Assembly (NCBI GenBank): GCA_027422505.1
Contig: JAPQWV010000002.1
Coordinates: forward strand, 23,662,501-23,726,500
DNA length: 64,000 nucleotides
DNA from: Craterostigma plantagineum
Lineage: Eukaryota > Streptophyta > Magnoliopsida > Lamiales > Linderniaceae
Direction: 5' to 3'
Part shown: positions 9,328 through 21,503 of the stretch, in pieces
Layout: each line of letters begins with the position of its first letter
Numbering within the stretch: position 1 is the first letter of the stretch
Translations under genes and position numbers: made by a program
Notes under the pieces: model-generated
What the model was told of the DNA's origin: nothing
What the model saw: only the letters and a program-made list of their open reading frames with translations
Database searches by the model: none

Positions 9328-11011
9328 TTACTCAAGATCTTTGAGCCTTCGGAGACCAATTAAATCTACAAGTTTTCCGAAAATTCTTGGAGGCGCTTTT
9401 GTGAATATATCTGTGAGGTTGTCACTTGATCGAACTTGTTGTACGTCAATTTCGCCGGTCTTCTGAAGGTCGTGCGTATAGAAGAATTTAGGCGATATAT
9501 GTTTGGTTCTATCGCCTTTGATGTAACCTTCCTTTAACTGAGCAATACATGCGGCATTGTCTTCATATAAGATCGTTGGAGGCAACTTTTCTGATAATAA
9601 CCCACAAGTTTGTCGTATATGCTGAATTATCGATCGCCACCAAACACATTCTCTGCTCTTCGTGAATCGCTAAAATTTCCGCATGATTAGACGAAGTGGC
9701 GGTTAAACTTTAACTGACCGCCAAGAAATAGCAGTTCCACCATATGTAAAGAGATAACCCGCGCGCGACAGGTTGCTTTTTAAAACAATGATTTGAATAG
9801 AATAATTCCAAATCAGTTGTTCCTTTTAGGTATCGAAAAATTCTTTTAACACCGTTCCAATGTCTACGAGTTGGTGACGGACTATCTCTCACCAATAAAT
9901 CTACAGCGAATGCTATATCAGGTCGCGTATGACTTGTAAAATACATTAGTGCTCCTATGGCACTAAGATATGGTACTTCAGGACCAAGCAATTCTTCATC
10001 ATTTTCTCGAGGTCTGAACGGATCTTTATTCACATCTAGAGATCGAACAATCATCGGAGTATCCAACGGATGAGCTTTATCCATATAAAATCTTTTCAAT
10101 ACCTTTTTCGTATATGTTTCTTGACATACAAATATTCCGTTGTTCAAGTATTCAATCTGCAGGCCGAGACAAAATTTCGTTTTTCCTAGATCTTTCATTT
10201 CGAACTCCTTTTTCAAACAATTAACGGCCTTTGATAACTCTTCAGGAGTTCCAATTATATTGATATCATCAACATATACATCTATGATGACAAAATTATT
10301 TCTACATCTTCTCATAAATATACAAGGGCAAATTTGATCATTTTTGTATCCCTCTTTTAATAAATATTCACTTAGGCGATTATACCACATACGCCCATAT
10401 TGCTTTAATTATAAAGCGATTTGTTCAGTTTAATTGAGTACTCATCACGGGGCCCTGAAGTTTCAGGCAATTGAAATCCCTCAGGAAGCTTCATATAAAT
10501 CCCTCACGTATTGCCAGACTTATTATATAACGAAAAGTTGTTGCATCCACCACAGGAGAATATGTCTCTTCATAATCAATACCAGGTGTTTGCGAAAAAC
10601 CTTGTGCAACAAGCCGGGATTTGTATCTCACAATTTCGCCCTTTTCATTTCTCTTTCTGAAAAAAACCCATTTATATCCAACTGGCTTATATTCTCTGGT
10701 ATACGGACTACAGGTCCAAAAACTTTTCGTCTCTCAAGTGATTTTAATTCAGCATCGATTGCATCTTTCCATTTTGGCCAATCATTTCTTTGTCTGCATT
10801 CTTTTACAGACCTTGGTTCATGATCCTTATTCTCATTAATCTCATTCATTTCTTGTAGCGCTACGTCAAGTGAGAATTTATTGTTAACGTTGACTTTATC
10901 TCGGTTCCATCTTATTCCATCCTGGGCGTAATTGATCGAGATCTCTTCATTACTATTATTTGCAATTTGTTCAGGTACCTGACTTTCATTCTTATCATCA
11001 TTTTTGCCCAT
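9328..11011 (-). pseudogene. Copia copy 1: RT and RNase H
   Basis: Reads right to left. The RT has YVDDINIIG (near 10275) and the downstream RPDIAFAV block. RNase H ends with ILYEDNAACIAQLK and a C-terminal LRRLKDLE. Relative to copy 2, about 67 bases are missing near 10496; they include the motif with the first RT catalytic Asp (MDVVTAYL in copy 2). A one-base deletion in the SLYG box near 10400 is shared with copy 2. The stretch joining RT to RNase H is also deleted at about 9760. Not functional. Confidence 0.85.
9760..9790. mobile_element. Right-end remnant of a hAT element in copia copy 1
   Basis: GCGCGCGACAGG-TTGCTTTTTAAAACAATG matches the right end of the complete hAT at 16285-16316 in copy 2 and is followed by the same ATTTGAAT. 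The rest of the hAT and adjoining RNase H sequence were deleted. Confidence 0.85.
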
Positions 11012-11424
11012 CGACTCTTCTCTAGTCGATAAATCCTCGATTGGACCATTCTTATTTTTTGCTCATTTTCTTTTTCGAGAATTTTTATCTTTGGAACAAG
11101 AGGGCCTACCACGCTTTAGTTGTGGTTTAAGCTCGTTGTTCTGTAGGAACATTAATTTTAGCAGGAGCATTAACAGCTGGAATATGTGACTTTATCACTC
11201 CTTTTGGGTCAGCAAAACTGTCTGGCAATTGGTTCGCTAAACTTTGTAAATGAATTATCTTTTGAACTTCTAGTTCACTTTCTTTTGTTCGAGGTCATAA
11301 TGATTTAACGATAACTCATTCCAACTAATATTTCTTCCCAACTGTTTCTTTTCTCCCCCTAGTGTCGGAAAATTTGTTTCGTCGAAGTGACAATCGGCAA
11401 ATCTAGCCATGAATCGATCTCCAG

Positions 11425-12647
11425 TTAAGGGTTTATAATTGATGGAGATTCAAATCCGACATATATTCCCAACCTCCTTTGAGGTCCCATCTTTGTGCGT
11501 TGTGGTGGTGCAATTGGACAATATACTGCACATCCGAAAATTCTTAGATGAGAAATATCTGGTTCCTGACCATAAACCATTTGTAACGGGGAGATATCAT
11601 GATAACTTGTTGGCCTGATGCGGATTAGTGCTGCCGCATGCAATATAGCATGTCCCCAACAAGACGATGGAAGTTTCGACTTCATCAACAATGGCCTTTC
11701 AATTAATTGCAGACGTTTAATCAATGATTCTGCAAGACCGTTTTGTGTATGGACATGTGGCACAGGATGCTCGACATCGATACCGATAGACATACAATAA
11801 TCATTAAATGCCTTTGAAGTAAACTCACCAGCATTATTGAGTGTGCTCTTAATCTAATCAGCTGAGCAAGTAATCTCGCAAATGCCACGTTTCTCGTAGA
11901 TAATAAACATATATGGGACCATTTACTTGATGCATCAATTAATACCATGAAATATTTAAATGGTCCACATGATGGATGTATCGGTCCACAAATATCGCCA
12001 TGTATACGCTCCAAAAATGCAATAGATTCAGTCTTTACTTTCATTTGGGATGGTCGAATAATTAACTTCCCTTTAGAGCAAGGAATACATGCTAATAGAC
12101 TGAAGAATCTTCGGGTTCCCAATAAATGTCCGCGTGAATTTTCAATTATTTTTCGCATCATAATTGTACCGGGATGGCCCAACCAGTCATGCCAAATATT
12201 AAATGTACTGTCATTGCTAAACTTTTGGATAGCATATGATTCAACCGTTCTAAGATATGTGTAGTATAGCCCAGAGTCAAAAGACGGTAATATTTCTATG
12301 ATTCCTTTTTCATTCGAAATCACTTTTGTAATGTGCAAATATTCAATATCTCCCTTTTGTGCAGCCTCAACATGATCTCCGTTATTTCGAATCGCTTTAA
12401 AGTTTAATAAATTTCTTTGATACTTAGGGGAATATAAAGCATTTTCAATAATCAGTCTTGTTCGTCTGGGCAATAATAAATTAGCTCTTCCGTAGCCTTC
12501 AATTTTATTTGTGCTACGCGATATAGTAATCACACTTATTTCTTTCATATCAAGATGCTCGAAATATTTCTTATTTTTCAGAATTGTATTAGTTGTTGCA
12601 CAGTCTGCAAGACATAATTCTTCATTGCACATGCTCGTGTCCATCAT
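11425..12647 (-). pseudogene. Copia copy 1: protease and integrase
   Basis: The start carries the protease region with CLADCATTNTIL in place of the usual DSG-type motif. The integrase zinc region (HDWLGHPG, CIPCSKGK) and first Asp (HGDICGP) follow in one frame. Near 11840 a deletion of about 32 bases relative to copy 2 shifts the frame, and the codon for the second catalytic Asp of the copy 2 motif is changed to Asn. The Glu motif NGLAES lies in the next frame (about 11735). 11012-11424 holds the degenerate linker between integrase and RT. Confidence 0.85.
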
Positions 12648-12689
12648 ATAAAACCTTTATAAACAAAACATATAATTATCATTAATACA

Positions 12690-12880
12690 TATTATTGAAA
12701 ACAAACAATACATAGCAAACACATGAATAGCATCCAAATAACAATCATAGAAAACACAACGATATTATTGAAAATAAACGATACATAGCAAACACAGGAA
12801 TAACATCCAAATGAAAAATCATAGCAAACATAACGATAACATTCAACAATACATATCAAAGCACACAATAATAAAGCATT
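12690..12880. repeat. About 75-bp tandem repeat between gag and pol (copy 1)
   Basis: Two and a partial unit of an AT-rich sequence containing ACATAGCAAACACA. The block separates the gag zinc knuckle from the protease and has stops in all frames. The same block is in copy 2 at 19290-19505, so it predates the duplication. Confidence 0.75.
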
Positions 12881-13000
12881 TAATTTATAAAATGATAGCA
12901 TGTTAAATTTCTTCATTGATGAGCAGAAAATCGTTGGCGTCGAAACTCACGCCTTCTTCATTAACACCAGGAGTTGAAGTAATTGTACCCTTAACAAAAT

Positions 13001-13960
13001 TCATTTCAGTTTTATTTCCTTTGCCCATTGATTCTTGATACAGCTCAACAAGGTATTGGAGCGTACGGCAAGTGCGGGACCAATGGCCCGGACGACCGCA
13101 TCGATAACATTTTTCGTCATTCCCTTTTTGTTCAGTTTGCTTCTTTTCATTTTTACCGTCATAAATTTTCTTCTTCTAGGAAAGATTTTGATGACCACCA
13201 CGGTAATTATGATAACCACTACAGAAATATTGATAACCTCCACCATGATAACTTCGACCACGACCACGACCTTGGCCACGTCCACGTCCACGACCACGAT
13301 GTCCTCCACGACCACGTCCACGGCCATTACCTCAAATATTATCATTATTAACATTGACTCCATTCGCTTCAGGGAGTGCAGCAGCACCAGTCGGTCGGGA
13401 CTCGTGATTTTTTATCAGCAACTCATTGTTTTGCTCAGCCAACAGTAAGCAAGAAATAAGATCTGAGTACTTTTCAAATTTTCTCTCTCGATATTGTTGT
13501 TGTAGAATAACATTTGATGGATGAAACGTGGTGAACGTTTTCTCCAACATAATCGCATCGGTAATAGTTTCTCCACACAATTTCAGTGTAGTAATTCTGT
13601 AAACAGCAGAATTATATTCGTTTAACGATTTAAAATATTGCAAGCGTAAATTCACCCATTCATACCTTGCAGTTGGGAGAATAACAGTTTTCAAGTGGTT
13701 ATATCGATCTTCCAAGTTTTTCCACAAGTCTTTCGGGTCTTTCACTGTTAAGTACTCAATTTTGAGACTTTCATGAATGTGGTGGCGAAGAAAAATCATT
13801 GCCTTCGCCTTGTCCTACTCGGATGTCGCATTGGTCGGTTTGATGGTATCATCCAGACCTTTCGCTTTCAAATGAATCTCGGCATCTAGTGCCCAAGATA
13901 AATAATTTCGACCAGTGATATCGAGTGCAACAAACTCAAGGCTACCAAATTCGTCATATT
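13001..13960 (-). pseudogene. Copia copy 1: gag
   Basis: Capsid part (UBN2-type; motifs DPKDLWKNLEDRY, FHPSNVILQQQYRER) from about 13960 to 13332, ended by an in-frame TGA at 13332-13334. The same frame then continues as a Gly/Arg-rich stretch (13160-13330) and a CCHC zinc knuckle CYRCGRPGHWSRTC at about 13070-13111. The TGA is at the same place in copy 2. Confidence 0.8.
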
Positions 13961-13999
13961 ACTATAAAATACAAAAAAAAAACATTTCAACAATGGTAA

Positions 14000-14189
14000 C
14001 ACTGGCGGAGCTAGAGAGATTGATTAGTGGGGTCCAGTTCATGTGTATAAAATTTAATCTCCCCTTACACTAATAAATAAAATATTTTAATGGGGTCCAT
14101 TTCTATAAAATATATGAATTATATAAATGTTATATTAAATTTTAGTGGGGTCCATGCACCCCACTAGCCCAAGTGTAGCTCCGCCTCTG
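14000..14189. mobile_element. hAT MITE in copia copy 1 (190 bp)
   Basis: Ends CACTGGCGGAGCTA and TAGCTCCGCCTCTG are inverted repeats; flanks carry an 8-bp duplication AATGGTAA (13992-13999, 14190-14197), as for hAT transposons. The same insertion is at 20633 in copy 2. Confidence 0.85.
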
Positions 14190-14379
14190 AATGGTAATAT
14201 AACAAAATATTAAATGCATAACTAATCTTACTAAAAATCATATTCAAAAAAATATAGTCGGTATAGCCAATTATTTCAAATATATAATAGACGTAGTTAC
14301 TGGCGGGAGTTACAAACCGGCACATAATAGGCGATATAAACCGGCACATATCAGGTAGTACAAACCATCACATGATAGG

Positions 14380-14550
14380 CGGTACAAATCGAGCCAAGCT
14401 AGTCGGACAAACCGAACCAAGCTAGTCGGATAAACCGAACCAAGCTAGTCGGATAAAAAAATTAATATGCCACTGAGATTCGAAATCTGGACCTCCCATC
14501 ACTTAGATTTTGACGGTATTCAGCGAAACCAGTCGGGCTATGGCATTTTG
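14380..14550 (-). repeat. tRNA-like segment and 23-bp tandem repeat near the 5' LTR (copy 1)
   Basis: On the minus strand the region 14550-14475 has an A-box-like TAGCCCGACTGGTT and a B-box-like GATTTCGAATCT at tRNA spacing, so it may be the head of a tRNA-derived SINE. It is followed (14391-14458) by three units of CTAGTCGGATAAACCGAACCAAG. Copy 2 has the same segment (20990-21135) with two units. A SINE tail was not defined. Confidence 0.45.
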
Positions 14551-14695
14551 TTGTATATTGTGTATATATCTTAAATTTTCTCTAATATTGATGAAATAAA
14601 TTTATCATACCTTAATTATGACCGTAAATCTTCGAAAAAAAATTAGCGTCTTCGCCGGAGATCGGCGTTGTTGGTTGAGCCTCGTGCTTATAACG

Positions 14696-14920
14696 TGTTA
14701 TAAAATATTTATATAATAATATAAATCCTAACGTGTTTGTATCATGAATCAAAGAGAAAAATTATGACTTGGTCTCTCACAACTTCAATGGCCAATGGGA
14801 GGTATTTATAGGCCAAGAATTCCAACATTCAACTAATGAAATTAAATCTAACAAATAAAATAATATGTCTAACCAATATGGGCATCCATACCTAGCATCC
14901 ATACCTAGTTGTTTATAATA
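14696..14920 (-). repeat. Copia LTR 2 (shared central LTR)
   Basis: 225 bp. It serves as 5' LTR of copy 1 and 3' LTR of copy 2. No target duplication flanks it, as expected if it was created by recombination. Confidence 0.9.
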
Positions 14921-15059
14921 CTCCCCCTTGGATGCCCATTACAAAAATATTTTCATCTGACTATATAACCGCCTCGTTAAAAACCTTATTAGGAAAAACC
15001 CAAGGGATAAAAACCTAATGAAGGGAAAAAGAGTGCAGCGTATATTGTCTCCCTTTGAT

Positions 15060-17598
15060 GTAAACATTACTCAAGATCTTTGAGCCTTCGGAGACCAATT
15101 AAATCTACAAGTTTTCCGAAAATTCTTGGAGGTAGCGCTTTTGTGAATATATCTGTGAGGTTGTCACTTGATCGAACTTGTTGTACGTCAATTTCGCCGG
15201 TCTTCTGAAGGTCGTGCGTATAGAAGAATTTAGGCGATATATGTTTGGTTCTATCGCCTTTGATGTAACCTTCCTTTAACTGAGCAATACATGCGGCATT
15301 GTCTTCGTATAAGATCGTTGGAGGTAACTTTTCTGATAATAACCCACAAGTTTGTCGTATATGCTGAATTATCGATCGCCACCAAACACATTCTCTGCTC
15401 TTCGTGAATCGCTAAAATTTCCGCATGATTAGATGAAGTGGCGGTTAAACTTTGTTTAACTGACCGCCAAGAAATAGCAGTTCCACCATATGTAAAGAGA
15501 TAACCCGTTTGCGATCGAGCATTATGTGGGTCGGATAGAAAACCAGCATCTGCATATGCGATTAGATATGACCTGGATTCATTTGAATCAATGTTTTAAA
15601 ACGCGTGTTGCGCACTGCGTCGCGTTTTTATTCCAATAGCGCGTAGCGTAAATAGCGTAACGTATTGCGTGAGTATTTCGAGCCAACCAATTTTAATAAA
15701 AGTATAATGAAATTAAACACACATCTCTACATATACTATTTATATATTCCCACTTACTAATTAAAAATAATTTAAATATCAAATCTAATTAATATATATC
15801 CCAAACAATAAAAAAAATAAAAATATATTAACAAAGTTTCATGTACATCATATTTAAATGTTATTTTTATATCTAAATCAGTATCACGAGACATTCAAAA
15901 ATATTGAAAAAATAACTACTAAAAATTTGGAGGAATCTAGAAGATGTAGTCTTTCAAAAATAATTTTAATGGATATCAAAAAATATAAAATGTGCATGTC
16001 ATTTTGATCGTTGTTAAATAAAGAATAAATTAGATAAATTTATTTATTTTATCACATAAATAATATTAAATAAACGAATTTATATGATTGGTGGAAGTAA
16101 TAATAAGTTAAAAAAATTTGAGAAACATAAATAATAAGTGTTTGTCAGTTGTCACGTCTTTCGTTTAAGTTTGCACAACCAATATCTCTCTTCCACGTCA
16201 TAATAATATAGTATGAAGGGACATACGCTTTTTATTTTATGCCTCGTAGCGTTTGGGAGAAAATTAACGCTATTTCGCGTGTTAAGGCGCGCGACAGGTC
16301 GCTTTTTAAAACAATGATTTGAATAGAATAATTCCAAATCAGTTGTTCCTTTTAGGTATCGAAAAATTCGTTTAACACCGTTCCAATGTCTACGAGTTGG
16401 TGACGAACTATATCTCGCCAATAAATCTACAGCGAATGCTATATCAGGTCGTGTATGACTCGTAAGATACATTAGTGCTCCTATGGCACTAAGATATGGT
16501 ACTTCAGGACCAAGCAATTCTTCATCATTTTCTCGAGGTCTGAACGGATCTTTATTGACATCTAGAGATCGAACAATCATCGGAGTATCCAACGGATGAG
16601 CTTTATCCATATAAAATCTTTTCAATACTTTTTTCGTATGTGTTTCTTAACATACAAATATTCCGTTATTCAAGTACTCAATCTGCAGGCCGAGACAAAA
16701 TTTCGTTTTTCCTAGATCTTTCATTTCGAACTCCTTTTTCAAATAATTAACGGCCTTTGATAACTCTTCAGAAGTTCCAATTATATTGATATCATCAACA
16801 TATACATCTATGATGACAAAATTATTTCTACATCTTCTCATAAATATACAAGGACAAATTTGATCATTTTTGTATCCCTCTTTTAATAAATATTCACTTA
16901 GGCGATTATACCACATACGCCCATATTGCTTTAATCATAAAGCGATTTGTTCAGTTTAATTGAGTACTCTTCACGGGGCCCTGAAGTTTCAGGCAATTGA
17001 AATCCCTCAGGAAGCTTCATATAAATATCACTATCAAGTGAGCCATATAAATATGCAGTGACAACATCCATTAGACGCATATTGAGTTTTTCACGTATTG
17101 CCAGACTTATTATATAACGAAAAGTTGTTGCATCCACAACAGGAGAATATGTCTCTTCATAATCAATACCAGGTCTTTGCGAAAAACCTTGTGCAACAAG
17201 CCGGGATTTGTATCTCACAATTTCGCCCTTTTCATTTCTCTTTCTGATAAAAACCCATTTATATCCAACTGGCTTTATATTCTCTGTATACGGACTACAG
17301 GTCCAAAAACTTTTCGTCTCTCAAGTGATTTTAATTCAGCATCGATTGCATCTTTCCATTTTGGCCAATCATTTCTTTGTCTGCATTCTTTTACAGACCT
17401 TGGTTCATGATCCTCATTCTCATTAATCTCATTCATTTCTTGTAGCGCTACGTCAAATGAGAATTTATCGTTAACGTTGACTTTATCTCGGTTCCATCTT
17501 ATTCCATTCTGGGCGTAATTGATCGAGATCTCTTCATTATTATTATTTGCAATTTGTTCAGGTACCTGACTTTCATTCTTATCATCATTTATGCCCAT
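15060..17598 (-). pseudogene. Copia copy 2: RT and RNase H, interrupted by a hAT
   Basis: Reads right to left: RT N-terminal (VVDATTFRYI, MDVVTAYLYGSLD with the first catalytic Asp, about 17060), a one-base deletion after KSLY at about 16940 shared with copy 1, then YVDDINIIG (about 16800), RPDIAFAV (about 16450), hAT insertion at 15589-16316, then DAGFLSDPHNARSQTGYL and the RNase H end (ILYEDNAACIAQ equivalent near 15310). A stop in the ETY region (about 16648) and a frame change near 15400 add further damage. Confidence 0.85.
15589..16316. mobile_element. Nonautonomous hAT element, 728 bp
   Basis: Ends CAATGTTTTAAAACGCG and CGCTTTTTAAAACAATG form inverted repeats with the hAT-style CA-TG terminus. 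A perfect 8-bp duplication ATTTGAAT flanks it (15581-15588, 16317-16324). The interior is AT-rich with no coding capacity; GCG-rich subterminal stretches (CGCGTTGCGCA-type) lie at both ends. Confidence 0.9.
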
Positions 17599-17702
17599 CG
17601 ACTCTTCTCTAGTCGATAAATCCTCGATTGGACCATTCCTATTTTTTGCTCATTTTCTTTTTCGAGAATTTTTATCTTTGGAACCAGAGGGCCTACCACG
17701 CT

Positions 17703-19274
17703 TTAGTTGTGGTTTAAGCTCGTATTATCTGTTTGTTCTGTAGGAACATTAATTTTAGCAGGAGCATTAACAGCTGGAATATGTGACTTTGTCACTCCTT
17801 TTGGGTCAGCAAAACTGTCTGGCAATTGGTTCGCTAAACTTTGTAAATGAATTATCTTTTGAACTTCTAGTTCACTTTCTTTTGTTCGAGGATCATAATG
17901 ATTTAACGATAACTCATTCCAACTAATATTTCTTCCCAACTGTTTCTTTTCTCCTCCTAATGTCGGAAAATTTGTTTCGTCGAAGTGACAATCGGCAAAT
18001 CTAGCCGTGAATCGATCTCCAGTTAAGGGTTTATAATTGATGGAGATTCTAATCCGACATATATTCCTAACCTCCTTTGAGGTCCCATCTTTGTGCGTTG
18101 TGGTGGTGCAATTGGACAATATACTGCACATCCGAAAATTCTTAGATGAGAAATATCTGGTTCCTGCCCATAAACCATTTGTAACGGGAAGATATCATGA
18201 TAACTTGTTGGCTTGATGCGGATTAGTGCTGCCGCATGCAATATAGCATGTCCCCAACAAGACGATGGAAGTTTCGACTTCATCAACAATGGCCTTGCAA
18301 TTATTTGCAGACGTTTAATCAATGATTCTGCAAGACCGTTTTGTGTATGAACATGTGGCACAGGATGCTCGACATCGATACCGATAGACATACAATAATC
18401 ATTAAATGCCTTTGAAGTAAATTCACCAGCATTATCGAGGCGTATTTTCTTTATCGGATAATCTGAAAAATGTGCTCTTAATCTAATCAGCTGAGCAAGT
18501 AATCTCGCAAATGCCACGTTTCTCGTAGATAATAAACATATATGGGACCATTTACTTGATGCATCAATTAATACCATGAAATATTTAAATGGTCCACATG
18601 ATGGATGTATCGGTCCACAAATATCGCCATGTATACGCTCCAAAAATGCAATAGATTCAGTCTTTACTCTCATTTGGGATGGTCGAATAATTAACTTCCC
18701 TTTAGAGCAAGGAATACATGCTAATAGACTGAAGAATCTTCGGGTTCCCCAATAAATGTCCACGTGAATTTTCAATTATTTTTCGCATCATAATTGTACC
18801 GGGATGGCCCAACCAGTCATGCCAAATATTAAATGTACTGTCATTGCTAAACTTTTGGATAGCATATGATTCAACCGTTCTAAGATATGTGTAGTATAGC
18901 TCAGAGTCAAAAGACGGTAATATTTCTATGATTCCTTTTTCATTCGAAATCACTTTTGTAATGTGTAAATATTCAATATCTCCCTTTTGTGCAGTCTCAA
19001 CATGATCTCCGTTATTTCGAATCGCTTTAAAGCTTAATAAATTTCTTTGAGACTTAGGGGAATATGAAGCATTTTCAATAATCAGTCTTGTTCCTCTGGG
19101 CAATAATAAATGAGCTCTTCCGGAGCCTTCAATTTTATTTGTGCTACCCGATATAGTAATCACACTTATTTCTTTCATATCAAGATGCTCGAAATATTTC
19201 TTATTTATCAGAATTGTATTAGTCGTTGCACAGTCTGCAAGACATAATTCTTCATTGCACATGCCCGTGTCCAT
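17703..19274 (-). pseudogene. Copia copy 2: protease and integrase
   Basis: Protease-like region from 19274 (CLADCATTNTIL), zinc region HDWLGHPG and CIPCSKGK, then the three integrase acids in HGDICGP, IRLDNAGEF and NGLAES, all present. One extra C in a run at about 18747-18750 shifts the frame between the zinc region and the catalytic core; copy 1 lacks this lesion. A C-terminal linker with DRFTARFADCHFDETNFP runs to 17703. Confidence 0.85.
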
Positions 19275-19591
19275 AATATAAAACCTTTATAAACAAAACA
19301 TATAATTATCATTAATACATATTATTGAAAACAAACAATACATAGCAAACACATGAATAGCATCCAAATAACAATCATAGAAAACACAACGATATTATTG
19401 AAAATAAACGATACATAGCAAACACAGGAATAACATCCAAATGAAAAATCATAGCAAACATAACGATAACATTCAAACGATACATATCAAAGCACACAAT
19501 AATAAAGCATTTAATTTATAAAATGATAGCATGTTAAATTTCTTCATTGATGAGCAGAAAATCGTTGGCGTCGAAATTCACGCCTTCTTCA

Positions 19592-20600
19592 TTAACACCA
19601 GGAGTTGAAGCAATTGTACCCTGAACAAAATTCGTTCAGTTTTATTTCCTTCGCCCATTGATTCTTGATACAGCTCAACAATGTATTGGAGCGTACGGCA
19701 AGTGCGGGACCAATGGCCCGGACGACCGCATCGATAACATTTTTCGTCATTCCCTTTTTGTTCAGTTTGCTTCTTTTCATTTTTACCGTCATAAATTTTC
19801 TTCTTCTGGGAAAGATTTTGATGACCACCACGATAATTATGATAACCACTACAGAAATATTGATAACCTCCATCATGATAACTTCGACCACGACCACGAC
19901 CTTGGCCACGTCCACGTCCACGACCACGATGTCCTCCACGACCACGTCCACGGCCATTACCTCAAATATTATCATTATTAACATTGACTCCATTCGCTTC
20001 AGGGAGTGCAGCAGCACCAGTCGGTCGGGACTCGTGATTTTTCATCAGCAACTCATTGTTTTGCTCAGCCAACAGTAAGCAAGAAATAAGATCTGAGTAC
20101 TTTTCAAATTTTCTCTCTCGATATTGCTGTTGTAGAATAACATTTGATGGATGAAACGTGGTGAACGTTTTCTCCAACATAATCGCATCGGTAATAGTTT
20201 CTCCACATAATTTCAGTGTAGAAGTAATTCTATAAACAGCAGAATTATATTCGTTTACCGATTTAAAATCTTGCAAGCGTAAATTCACTCATTCATACCT
20301 TGCATTTGGGAGAATAACAGTTTTCAAGTGGTTATATCGATCTTCCAAGTTTTTCCACAAGTCTTTCGGGTCTTTCACTGTTAAGTACTCAATTTTGAGA
20401 CTTTCATGAATGTGGTGGCGAAGAAAAATCATTGCCTTCGCCTTGTCCTGCTCGGATGTCGCATTGGTCGGTTTGATGGTATCACCCAGACCTTTCGCTT
20501 TCAAATGAATCTCGGCATCTAGTGCCCAAGATAAATAATTTCGACCAGTGATATCAAGTGCAACAAACTCAAGGCTCACCAAATTCGTCATATTACTATA
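19592..20600 (-). pseudogene. Copia copy 2: gag
   Basis: Start at about 20590 (MTNLVSLEFVALD), UBN2-type capsid with LSWALDAEIHLKAKGL, a stop at 20289, then the remainder to the TGA shared with copy 1 at 19962. Gly/Arg stretch and CCHC knuckle follow at about 19700-19950. Confidence 0.8.
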
Positions 20601-20632
20601 AAATACAAAAAAAAACATTTCAACAATGGTAA

Positions 20633-20817
20633 CACTGGCGGAGCTAGAGAGATTGATTAGTGGGGTCCAGTTCATGTGTATAAAATTTCATCTTACACTA
20701 ATAAATAAAATATTTTAATGAGGTCCATTTCTATAAAATATATGAATTATATAAATGTTATATTGAATTTTAGTGGGGTCCATGCACCCCACTAGCCCAA
20801 GTGTAGCTCCGCCTCTG
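20633..20817. mobile_element. hAT MITE in copia copy 2 (185 bp)
   Basis: Same element and same AATGGTAA duplication (20625-20632, 20818-20825) as in copy 1 at 14000; five bases shorter. Confidence 0.85.
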
Positions 20818-21273
20818 AATGGTAATATAACAAAATATTAAATGCATAACTAATCTTACTAAAAATCATATTCAAAAAAATATAGTCGGTATAGCCAATT
20901 ATTTCAAATATATAATAGACGTAGTTACTGGCGGGAGTTACAAACCGGCACATATCAGGTAGTACAAACCATCACATGATAGGCGGTACAAATCGAGCCA
21001 AGCTAGTTGGACAAACCGAACCAAGCTAGTCGGATAAAAAAAATTAATATGCCACCACTGAGATTCGAAATCTGGACCTCCCATCACTTAGATTTTGACG
21101 GTATTCCGCGAAACCAGTCGGGCTATGGCATTTTGTTGTATATTGATCTTAAATTTTCTATAATATTGATGAAATAAAATTATCATACCTTAATTATGCC
21201 CGTAAATCTTCGAAAAAAAATTAGCGTCTTCGTCGGAGATCGGCGTTGTTGGTTGAGCCTCGTGCTAATAACG

Positions 21274-21498
21274 TGTTATAAAATATTTGTATAATAATAT
21301 AAAACCTAACGTGTTTGTATCATGAATCAAAGAGAAAAATTATGACTTGGTCTCTTACAACTTCAATGGCCAACGGGAGGTATTTATAGGCCAAGAATTC
21401 CAACCTTCAACCAATGAAATTAAATCTAACAAGTAAAATAATATATCTAACCAATATGGGCATCCATACCTAGCATCCATACCTATTTGTTTATAATA
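21274..21498 (-). repeat. Copia LTR 3 (outer right)
   Basis: 225 bp, followed by target duplication AAACT. The primer-site region CGTTATTAGCACGAG (minus strand) abuts it at 21273. Confidence 0.9.
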
Positions 21499-21503
21499 AA
21501 ACT

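Larger units (their letters stand above)
8957..21498 (-). mobile_element. Tandem Ty1/copia element: LTR-internal-LTR-internal-LTR
   Basis: Three LTRs of 225 bp each (8957-9181, 14696-14920, 21274-21498) separate two internal regions that carry the same genes in the same order on the minus strand. The outer ends are flanked by the same five bases AAACT (8952-8956 and 21499-21503), so the whole structure is bounded as one insertion. Ends are TGTTATAA and TTATAATA on the + strand. A purine tract (inverse of ACTCCCCCTTGG) precedes the LTR at 9182 and 14921. Order on the minus strand is gag, protease, integrase, RT, RNase H, which defines copia. Confidence 0.93.

Noticed and set aside
13001..13448. 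Long frames on both strands with Val/Asp/His or Thr/Ile repeats
   Set aside because: They are shadows of the Gly/Arg-rich and CCHC region of copia gag, which is read in another minus-strand frame.
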